64,000 nucleotides of DNA from Flavobacteriales bacterium (GTDB lineage Bacteria; Bacteroidota; Bacteroidia; Flavobacteriales_D; Sanyastnellaceae), in NCBI GenBank assembly GCA_027491215.1, contig JAIXWP010000135.1, positions 24,698-88,697 of the forward strand, read 5' to 3'. The notes under the pieces were generated by a model. The model searched no databases and was not told where the DNA came from. It saw only the letters and a list, made by a program, of their open reading frames with translations. Position 1 is the stretch's first letter. Each line of letters begins with the position of its first letter. Below are positions 18,493-27,100 of this stretch, piece by piece. Made by a program: the position numbers and the translations under genes.

Positions 18493-18548
18493 TGAAGCAA
18501 AGATGTAATGAGATTCTTTTCGTAAAAATGAGGCCGGTCAAATCACGT

Positions 18549-18564
18549 ACTGATAATTATCAGT
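18549..18564. promoter_or_regulatory. candidate CRP/FNR-family operator
   Basis: Perfect palindrome ACTGATAATTATCAGT; centre 18556.5 lies 58.5 nt upstream (minus strand) of G18498 of CATCTTTG. Confidence 0.55.
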
Positions 18565-18910
18565 TTTCTGTTTTTTCCTTCTTTTTTGAAAACCAAAATG
18601 GCAAATAATAGAATGAAAGAACAAGCAAACCCGCACCAAATAAAACTGCGGAGAACAGCTTCGTTTTTTCTTCCCAGAAAAATTCACTCATCATCCAATT
18701 TCCATTTGCCAAAATCCAAAGTGCCACTGCGATATTATGAATAAGCTCCGTTGAGTTATTTCGTGATCGCCATGTCAGCCAAAGTGCTACGATAAACGTT
18801 GGAAAAAACATGGCGGTTCCAACAGCCTTCCATTCCGATACCCAGCACAAATCCTTGATTAACCAAAGGAGGATATGTAAATTTTCTACGCGGCGTAACT
18901 TTTCATTCAT
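18560..18910 (-). CDS. small membrane protein, hypothetical
   Basis: 116 aa with several TM helices; 4-nt overlap with upstream gene. Confidence 0.7.
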   Translation of the reverse strand: MNEKLRRVENLHILLWLIKDLCWVSEWKAVGTAMFFPTFIVALWLTWRSRNNSTELIHNIAVALWILANGNWMMSEFFWEEKTKLFSAVLFGAGLLVLSFYYLPFWFSKKKEKTEN

Positions 18911-19548
18911 TGGTTTTCGTCTTTCAATTTAAACATCACTTGATTTTGAACGAAGAAAATATCGAGCAAATTCCAGCGTACCAAACGTGCTAGCAGCTTC
19001 GTGAGCACCATTCGATTGATGCCTGTTTTCTTCGCTAATTGATTTTGTGAAAGTCCTACAGATTCTTGAAGGCTCACGAATATTTTCTTTTCTTTTTCTG
19101 TATGAAAATATTTGTTTGGTCTATCGACATCATCGCTTTTCCATACTTCAAGCAGCACAGCGGGTGCGATAAAATTCTCATCATCTCTTCTCACAAACGC
19201 CTTCCATGAGCCATCTTCGAGTTGTGCTAAATGTGGTCGCTGTCTAGAAGGAAGAATATTGATTTCGAGCACTGCTCTATTATCCACTTTCCAAGTTTGC
19301 ACTTCTAGTCCTACCGGAGGCTTGCAATACATCTGAGCTGCCGCTTCCATCATGTGCATTTCCTCCTCGGGTCGAATGCCTGCGATCGAACCGTTGTCCT
19401 TTACTCCTATCAACAACCTTCCTCCATCTGTATTTGCAAATGCAGAAACAGTGCGCGCAATTTTCTTTGCGTCATCAATTCTCATTTTGAAATCTTGTTG
19501 TTGATGCTCACCTTCAGCAATGTAGCGAAGGATAAAAGGCCCATTCAT
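18907..19548 (-). CDS. AlbA_2/Schlafen-type ATP-binding domain protein with C-terminal winged helix
   Basis: EGEHQQQDFKMRIDDAKKIARTVSAFANTDGGRLLIGVKDNGSIAGI; LSQNQLAKKTGINRMVLTKLLARLV. Confidence 0.82.
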   Translation of the reverse strand: MNGPFILRYIAEGEHQQQDFKMRIDDAKKIARTVSAFANTDGGRLLIGVKDNGSIAGIRPEEEMHMMEAAAQMYCKPPVGLEVQTWKVDNRAVLEINILPSRQRPHLAQLEDGSWKAFVRRDDENFIAPAVLLEVWKSDDVDRPNKYFHTEKEKKIFVSLQESVGLSQNQLAKKTGINRMVLTKLLARLVRWNLLDIFFVQNQVMFKLKDENQ

Positions 19549-19577
19549 ATCACGAATGTAATGCGAGAGCAGGAATT

Positions 19578-19709
19578 TTACGAGCGCAATTTATACACCG
19601 CACATCCCATGCATTTGTGCTTCTTGTTAAAGAACTGAGAATAAAACTTTTTCCCTAAATAAAATAGAGAAGCACCGATTACCAATATGACGAGTATTTC
19701 TTGAATCAT
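19578..19709 (-). CDS. FeoB-associated Cys-rich small membrane protein (43 aa)
   Basis: MIQEILVILVIGASLFYLGKKFYSQFFNKKHKCMGCAVYKLRS; start overlaps feoB stop by 4 nt, inside the longer ORF listed. Confidence 0.8.
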   Translation of the reverse strand: MIQEILVILVIGASLFYLGKKFYSQFFNKKHKCMGCAVYKLRS

Positions 19710-21679
19710 GATAACAGTGTAAAGGTAATAAACGCTCCAAGATAAGCCAGCACTCCCATGTAAAGAAGTTGAATAATTGGCCATTTCCAGCTGTTGGTTT
19801 CGCGTTTCACCACGGCAAGTGTAGCCATGCATTGCATTGCAAAGACATAGAAAATCATTAACGAACCGCCTGATGCGAGATTGTAAACTTTCTCACCAGT
19901 ATCAGGATTAACTTGATTGCGTAAGCGATCAATGAGCTGTCGGTTTTCCTCATCATCCTCCACTCCTACGCTGTAAATGGTGGCCATAGATCCCACAAAT
20001 ACTTCGCGCGCAGCGAAAGACGTAAGCAATGCTATACCCATCTTCCAATCATATCCTAGCGGTCGAATAGCAGGTTCAATACCCTTGCCCAATATCCCCA
20101 TGTATGAGTTCTCAAGCTCAATTGAAGCGACCATCACATTATATTCTTTCATGGCCAAAGAATCTTGTAGCAAGGGCTTAGGTAAATCAGCAATGATTCG
20201 CTCTGCTTTATCATTCGGACTATAAGAAGCGAGTGCCCAAAGAATGATAGAGATTGCTAAGATGACTTTACCTGCATCCCAAATGAAAACGCGGACCTTT
20301 TCGAAAACTAATATTCCTACATACTTCATGCGGGGAAACTTATAGGACGGTAATTCAAGAAGCAAGAAACTTTTATCTCGCGATTTAAGAATAAACTTCA
20401 TGACTACAGCCATCAGCAAAGCCATCACAACCCCCAAACTGTATAGCCCAAAAAGTACCAATCCTTTAAGATTAAAAAATCCAAATACCTCTTGATCTGG
20501 AATGACAAGATTTATGAGCAAAGTGTACACTGGAATTCGCGCAGAGCAACTCATCAATGGACTCACCATAATTGTAATCATGCGATCTTTCCAACTGCTG
20601 ATATTGCGCGCCGACATCACTCCTGGAATAGCACATGCCACGCTGCTCATCATCGGCACCACACTTTTTCCATTGAGTCCGAAAGGCCTCATCAAACGAT
20701 CCATGATAAAAACTACACGCGACATATAGCCTGTCTCTTCAAGCAATGCGAGAAAGAAAAACAGCAATGCAATTTGGGGAATGAATACTACTACTCCCCC
20801 AATTCCAGGAATAATTCCCTCTGAAAGTAAATCCGTGAAAACACCAGCTGGAAGCGTATTTCCAACCCATGCACTAAAATCACCAAACACGCCATCGATG
20901 AAATCCATCGGCACATTGGCGAAGTTGAAAATGAACTGAAAAATAATAAGTAAGACCGCTATGAAAATGGCGTATCCCGCTATAGGGTGCACGAGTAGCT
21001 TATCTAGTTTATTGGAAAAAGTTGAAACGTTTTCAGCTGGGCGATGAATGGCCGTTTTCAAAACATAGTGAATCTTTTGAAAGCGTAGTTCCGCATCTTT
21101 CGTTTGAGCAGCTTCGTCGTTTTCAATTGCAATCAAGTCTGCATCAACAAACTTTTCCAATCGAGGAGAATGTTCAAATTTTAGAATAGCCTTTTTAAGA
21201 TCAGTCAATCCTTCACCACTTCTCCCATTAACAGCCACGATAGGTACACCAGGAAAATGCTTCGCAATACCTGATGAGCTATATCTGATTTGTCGCTTTT
21301 CCGCCACATCTGTCATTGAAAGCACCATGATGAGCGGTAGACCTAAATCATATAATTGTGAAAAGAAAAGCAAGTTTCTTTCCAGATTGGATGCATCTAC
21401 AACCACAGCTATAGCTTCTGGAAAATCAGCTGTGTCTTTTTTCGTCAAAAAATCATAGACTACTTTCTCATCGCGTGAGCGAGGAAACAAACTGTAAGTA
21501 CCCGGAAGGTCGGTTACCGTGACACTATGATTCTGATCTAATTGAAATCTACCTGACTTCTTCTCAACAGTAACGCCTGGGAAGTTTCCCACTTGTTGAT
21601 TTAGCCCTGTAAGAAGATTAAATAAGGAGGTCTTGCCGGTGTTAGGATTGCCTATCAGAGCGATGTGCTTGACTTCCAT
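19706..21679 (-). CDS. feoB: ferrous iron transport protein B
   Basis: GNPNTGKTSLFNLLTG, GNFPGVTVEKK, DLPGTYSL, NGKSVVPMMSSVACAIPGVMSARNI, SCSARIPVY. Confidence 0.96.
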   Translation of the reverse strand: MEVKHIALIGNPNTGKTSLFNLLTGLNQQVGNFPGVTVEKKSGRFQLDQNHSVTVTDLPGTYSLFPRSRDEKVVYDFLTKKDTADFPEAIAVVVDASNLERNLLFFSQLYDLGLPLIMVLSMTDVAEKRQIRYSSSGIAKHFPGVPIVAVNGRSGEGLTDLKKAILKFEHSPRLEKFVDADLIAIENDEAAQTKDAELRFQKIHYVLKTAIHRPAENVSTFSNKLDKLLVHPIAGYAIFIAVLLIIFQFIFNFANVPMDFIDGVFGDFSAWVGNTLPAGVFTDLLSEGIIPGIGGVVVFIPQIALLFFFLALLEETGYMSRVVFIMDRLMRPFGLNGKSVVPMMSSVACAIPGVMSARNISSWKDRMITIMVSPLMSCSARIPVYTLLINLVIPDQEVFGFFNLKGLVLFGLYSLGVVMALLMAVVMKFILKSRDKSFLLLELPSYKFPRMKYVGILVFEKVRVFIWDAGKVILAISIILWALASYSPNDKAERIIADLPKPLLQDSLAMKEYNVMVASIELENSYMGILGKGIEPAIRPLGYDWKMGIALLTSFAAREVFVGSMATIYSVGVEDDEENRQLIDRLRNQVNPDTGEKVYNLASGGSLMIFYVFAMQCMATLAVVKRETNSWKWPIIQLLYMGVLAYLGAFITFTLLS

Positions 21680-21694
21680 AGATGCAATCAGAGT

Positions 21695-21919
21695 TTAGGC
21701 TTCGATTTGTACGAGATCCGCCTCCGATTTTCGAAGTGAAAGAACATAACCATCCACGTCAACAGCGATGGGATCACCAAAAGGTGCTTTAAAAAGCACT
21801 TTCACCTCTTTACCATGATATAAACCCATCTCGGTAAGCTTCACTTGCAAATCACCTTGAGTGATGCTAGCAACGCGTACGAGTTGTCCAATGTTTATTT
21901 TTGAGAGGCTTGACTTCAT
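21695..21919 (-). CDS. feoA: ferrous iron transport protein A (FeoA domain)
   Basis: 74 aa, LTEMGLYHGKEVKVLFKAPFGDPIAVDVDGYVLSLRKSEADLV. Confidence 0.94.
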   Translation of the reverse strand: MKSSLSKINIGQLVRVASITQGDLQVKLTEMGLYHGKEVKVLFKAPFGDPIAVDVDGYVLSLRKSEADLVQIEA

Positions 21920-21963
21920 GATGCAATGTCTAATGCAAAGAAACAGCAGGAATTCTAATTATG

Positions 21964-21983
21964 AATACCACAAAAGTGGTATT
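21964..21983. promoter_or_regulatory. candidate metalloregulator operator upstream of feoAB
   Basis: Perfect 8-bp inverted repeat AATACCAC-AAAA-GTGGTATT located 45 nt upstream of feoA ATG. Confidence 0.5.
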
Positions 21984-21996
21984 GTAAAAGCCAATT

Positions 21997-23286
21997 CTAA
22001 AAAGTTGAAAACTTGAATTCTACAACTTTTGACTGATTATCAATGGTTTTGTTCCCAAATCCATATAACTCACGCTTCGATCCATCTGAAAAATGTAAAA
22101 TCAGAATGGGAGAAAATATATAAGTATCATCAAACTCCGCAGGAATTGAAACATCAAAGTGAGCCTTGGTCAAATCCTTCTTGAGCACAGTTGGGTTAAG
22201 CTCAACTAAAAATGGCCCTGCATAAGCTACTTTGCCACCAAACTCAATATTTTCACCGCCCTTGAAACGTCCCACTATTTCCTCTCTTTTGTTAAAGATT
22301 TTCAACTCGATAGGAGTTCCAACTTTCTTAGTTTCCTGACCATCTGGAGTAAAAAATGTTAACTCTGCCTTCACCACTTTCGTGCGGTCTACTTTGACAG
22401 TAATAGATTCTTCACGTTGACCGAATTCATTTTTTGCTGTAATATGATAAGTGATAGTATCCTCAGGAGCTACGCTCAATTGCCACTTCGCGCGTTGCTT
22501 TCCAATGCCATGATCTAACTCTATTTCTGACACACCTAGAACATTCCAAGTAAAAGTGATATCCTGGCCTTCATATATCTCATCATCATTTACAAAAAAA
22601 TCTTTGATATAAGGAGCTAGCCTTAATTGATCTTGAATGGTGTATTGCCACTCTTCATTGTCAGAAAACCGAACGAACATTCGGCCACCCATTTCACCTC
22701 TTTTAAAAGACTGACGAATCGGTACTGTGGTAAGCTTTACCTTCTTGGTCTTACCATTCTTTTTCACCAACATATAATCTCCCGCAGCAGTGAGCACACC
22801 GTCCGAATCAATTTCTTTCAGTTTACGCTTCTGATCTTCTTCCAAGTTCACAGCCGTCAATACAAGGCTGTCTGGATTCTGAGTAAATCTTAGTACCACA
22901 AGTCCTTTGTTTGCTTTTAACACTTCAAGTTCTTTTTGAAAAAAAGGTCCAGATGCATTTTTTGCAAAGCGTTGCACTTGCTCTTTGTACTTCACATTTT
23001 GATCAAAGAAATAGTTGAGCTCTTTATTGAAATTAGCCCAACCGTTTTCATTGTATTCGAATTCAAAAAGCCTTAATGTAAACTGAAGGTCAATCCCTCT
23101 TGCATCGTACCATTTTACGGCATCTTCAAGCTGTAAAATTGGCTGAGCATTCCACCAATTGACAAACGAAGCAGTTCGCTCTTCCACCGATTTGGAAGCA
23201 TCCATTTCGAAGGAAGTCCAAATTTCTTTTTGAGAAAATACATGATTAACAAAAAATAAAAAAACACCGAGTATTAAAATTCTCAT
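21997..23286 (-). CDS. secreted hypothetical protein
   Basis: 429 aa, signal peptide MRILILGVFLFFVNHVFS, Ig-like segment ITFTWNVLGVSEIELDHGIG. Confidence 0.75.
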   Translation of the reverse strand: MRILILGVFLFFVNHVFSQKEIWTSFEMDASKSVEERTASFVNWWNAQPILQLEDAVKWYDARGIDLQFTLRLFEFEYNENGWANFNKELNYFFDQNVKYKEQVQRFAKNASGPFFQKELEVLKANKGLVVLRFTQNPDSLVLTAVNLEEDQKRKLKEIDSDGVLTAAGDYMLVKKNGKTKKVKLTTVPIRQSFKRGEMGGRMFVRFSDNEEWQYTIQDQLRLAPYIKDFFVNDDEIYEGQDITFTWNVLGVSEIELDHGIGKQRAKWQLSVAPEDTITYHITAKNEFGQREESITVKVDRTKVVKAELTFFTPDGQETKKVGTPIELKIFNKREEIVGRFKGGENIEFGGKVAYAGPFLVELNPTVLKKDLTKAHFDVSIPAEFDDTYIFSPILILHFSDGSKRELYGFGNKTIDNQSKVVEFKFSTF

Positions 23287-24122
23287 AGTGCAAAGGAAGA
23301 TTTACGAGAAGTGCTGTACATGACCAATAACATGATTGGAATGATGTAATCCCCCATTCTTTCAATGGTCTCCAATATATCTCTATGTTGGCCGACAATG
23401 GGATGTAGCATTTCCGTAAAAAATTTATAGGATAGAATAAATATCATAAGACCGGGTAGTCGAGGAACAAAGAATACAACCACTCCGAGCAACATTTCGA
23501 ATGCACCAAAAACTTTTAGCGTAGTGGAATCCACTGCGAATCCTAAGAACTGTAAGTGCTTTGCGATGAGTGCATTTTCATTAAAAAAAGAAAGTCCACC
23601 GTGTCCAATCAATAGTGCAACTAGCGACCATCTCAATATTTTTTCAAGAATGCTAAATCCATCTTTCCAATTCAAGTCATTCAATTGAATGCGTTGAAAG
23701 GCTTTAACCCTAAACTGACTCCATCCGATCATAAATAAGAATGCGATGGGCGGCCCGTAGTTTCCAGCCCTTTCAAAAAACTCAGACATACCCATGCCTG
23801 CCGAGGGTCTTAAAAGCGCTGTAAAAACAGTCCAAAACGCAGCCCAGACGAGTATCGCTCGTGTAGGAAAAAAGAAGATAGACACACCCACGAAAATATC
23901 CATCACTCCTACCAATGGCATTAATGATTGAGATATGGGGGCAGGAAAAAAGAAAACCTCGAAAAAACTAAGCCAAGCTGTTTTCCCTAATAATCCCCAA
24001 ATACCGTGGCCTATAAAGCATCCCAGAATTGCAAATCGCAATAAAAAAAACAATCGCTCCTCCAATGAAATGGATGAAGCGAATGGATTTACAAACGTGC
24101 GATATGTTGCAGTACCAGACAT
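23283..24122 (-). CDS. DoxX-like multipass membrane protein
   Basis: 279 aa hydrophobic; two repeated blocks (IGHGIWGLLGKTAW / IGHGGLSFFNENAL); 4-nt overlap with downstream gene. Confidence 0.65.
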   Translation of the reverse strand: MSGTATYRTFVNPFASSISLEERLFFLLRFAILGCFIGHGIWGLLGKTAWLSFFEVFFFPAPISQSLMPLVGVMDIFVGVSIFFFPTRAILVWAAFWTVFTALLRPSAGMGMSEFFERAGNYGPPIAFLFMIGWSQFRVKAFQRIQLNDLNWKDGFSILEKILRWSLVALLIGHGGLSFFNENALIAKHLQFLGFAVDSTTLKVFGAFEMLLGVVVFFVPRLPGLMIFILSYKFFTEMLHPIVGQHRDILETIERMGDYIIPIMLLVMYSTSRKSSFAL

Positions 24123-24131
24123 AAAAAGAAA

Positions 24132-24166
24132 GCTCCGCCTCGCCGCTTTTAAAGACGAGACGGAGC
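24132..24166 (-). terminator. intrinsic terminator of haloperoxidase gene
   Basis: Near-perfect stem GCTCCGtCTCG/CGAGgCGGAGC followed on minus strand by TTTCTTTTT. Confidence 0.75.
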
Positions 24167-24175
24167 ATATCTAAA

Positions 24176-27100
24176 TTAATTCAATAAAGTCAATTTAAGT
24201 GTTACAGAAACTCCGTTACTAGTCAATTGAACGAAGTAGTTTCCTGCAGAAACACCTTTAGTACCAACAGTAATTTGATTACCACCAGCAGCGCTGATTG
24301 GAAGTTGTTGTACAAGTTTACCTGATGCATCCATCAATGAAACAACTAGATCAGAAGGAACATTGTTCATTCTCACAGTTACATCATTACCCGCTTTTAC
24401 AGGATTAGGGAATAAATCAAGTGATACGGATTGATTCCATTCTTCAACAGAAGTGATTTGATCTATATCGAATACATCTGCAATTGCTGTGACCTCTTGA
24501 TTGTTTCCAAGAGCATCTTTAGCACCAGCAATTTGCACATCCACTCCTGATGCAGCAAGATCCAGATCTTGAACTGTAAATACAGCATTGAATGTTAAAT
24601 CATTTGTCCAAGAACTAGAAAGAGTTTGAACAACCGCCGAAGAGATATCATCAAACGGGAAGGTCACCACTGGGTCACTAGTGATGTCCATCGGCTCATC
24701 GAAAGTGAATGTCAATTCTAAGCTTGTTGTTTCATTTACGATAACACTTAAGCTAGGAACAACCGCTGTGTTGATTGGATTACGTGTATCGATAAGCAAG
24801 TTAGTATTGCTTTCAGAAACAGTAGCAAGAGGATTACCTCCTAGGTCTGTAGCAGCAGTAACGGTGAAGTTTACGTTTGAATATTCAACACCACCATCCA
24901 ATATATTGAAGACTGCATTATAAGTGTATTCATTGAACCATGCACTTGAATTTGATAATTCAAATGTTGAACTTGCAGCATCGACGTTTGAGAATTCAAA
25001 TGTTGGTGCAGATGTCATATCCATTTCATCATCAAATACGATTTCAAGATTGATGATACCATCGTTCAAAGAAGCATCTGTAACGGTAGTTAAAGAAGGG
25101 TTCACAGCTGTAACTATAGCAGGATGTGTATCCACACCAAATACATCCTCGATGGTTTGAGTTTCTTGGATATTTCCAAACAAATCAATAGTACCGGAGA
25201 TTGTCACATCTATCATTGGGATTTCTTCATTCGAAGCGTTTACACTGTATGTCCAAGAATATCTGTTTACATCTGTCCAACCTTCTGTTATAAGCGTTCC
25301 AAGTGTGTTTGTGAAAATGCTATTATCAGAAAATGCGATTGCTGGAATTGCTGTAGGATCAACTGGCTCTCCGAATATTGCATCAATTGTGAACTGTGTT
25401 CCGATAGAGGCAACATTCAAAAATATTGTTGTTGATGCTGCCTCTGTCAAAATAGGGTTCTCAGTATCGATAATGATAGCATCCGTTACGTTCAATTCAT
25501 CTTGCGCATTGCCGCTCATATCTTGAGCACCAGATACAAGCACATCTGCCATCATTGCCACGTTTGCATCAATTGCATCAAATACTGCGAAGAATGTTTG
25601 ATTATCTGACCAGTAGCTCAAGTTTGCGTTGTAGATTAATGTAGAGCTAGCATCCTCAGTTGGGAAAGAAATAGTTGGATTGACATCCATGTTCATTACC
25701 TGATCAAAAGAGAATTCAACGGTGTATAATCCGTCCAATGCAACCGCATCATTGATGAATTCATTAGAAGGAATAACGTTTGCCAATATTGGATTATCTG
25801 TATCGATTTGGAACATATTCGCTAAAGCGGGAACGATGGTATTACTTTCCAAATCCTTTGCATTTTCAATTTTGCAAACCGTGGTTGCAACTTCTTCATT
25901 AACGTCAACGATGTTGTAAACGAAAACATAATGAGAAGCATCTGTCCAAGAACCGCTTACTAAGCTAAGTGAGTTGGTTGGGTCGCCCACTGTGAATGAA
26001 ATCTCAGGAGTGAACGCAGGATCCATTTCTTCAGTGAATTCAACTGTAATTTCTAATTGCTCACCAATGTTTGTATCTGTGATCAATGCATGGCTTGGCG
26101 AAATAGAAACGACGTGTGGAATACCAGCATTTTGGATACCATTTGCTTTCTCAAAAGCGCGTGGGCCGATGATCATACCTACTCTACGACCTGGGATATC
26201 GTCTTGTGGTGGGTGAAGACCTCCATAGATTCTTGAAAGTGAACACTGGTCAGCAGCATCTGCATAACGCGCCCATTGCAAGCGTGTATCTACAGATGGA
26301 CCTTCACTTGCACGGAGGTATTCGTTTTGTACTGCATAAAACTCACCATATCCACCTGGGAAATATTCAGAACCTGTCAGTCTAGTAAGAATTTCAGCCG
26401 CTGTTCTTGAGTATGTAGAGTGACCTGAATAGTAACCTGGGAATGGAGGTGTCACGAAGGTACGTACCTGGAATGTCCACCAATTTTCACCTAGGATCCA
26501 ACCCACACCATCTAAACCTGTAGCCTCTACTGGACCGCGGAACGTGTAGAGTTTTACTTTATTTACGTGCTCATTATTTGCACCAGCTAATGGATCTCCT
26601 TCTTGAACAAGTTCAATAAAACCTGGGATAAGAGGAATACCCGCTGGATCATAGCTTGGCAAGTTCATGTCAGAGCATTGACCATGATCAATCATATAAC
26701 GAATCGCCATGACCGGACGTGTATAGTCATAAAAACCTTTCGTGCTCCAGCAAGCAACAGCAGCATCGTGTATACCCCCACCAAGAGCTAGGTACGAGCG
26801 CACATCAAACTCAAGATCGTTTAAGATTTCACCTTGACCTTCCCAACGTTTTTCGAAAAGTGGGTGGTTTGAAATATTATTGATAATTGTAAACCAGTGC
26901 CCAGGTGGTGTTTCAGACTGTGGACCATCTGCCCAATATTCTGACAACACTCTAGAATAGTCTCCTCTTGGAACTAATTGTTCTTCATAAGGAAGACCAG
27001 TGACCGGATTTACATCGTAACCCTCACCTGGATCTCCCCCTTCAAAAACATTGTAGAAATTTTTAAATTCTTCGAACGTAGATGGGAATGTTGACTCATC

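Noticed and set aside
18324-18608. Plus-strand ORF of 94 aa across the kinase upstream region
   Set aside because: Low-quality composition and overlap with inverted repeats and the 3' end of a minus-strand gene; more likely non-coding.
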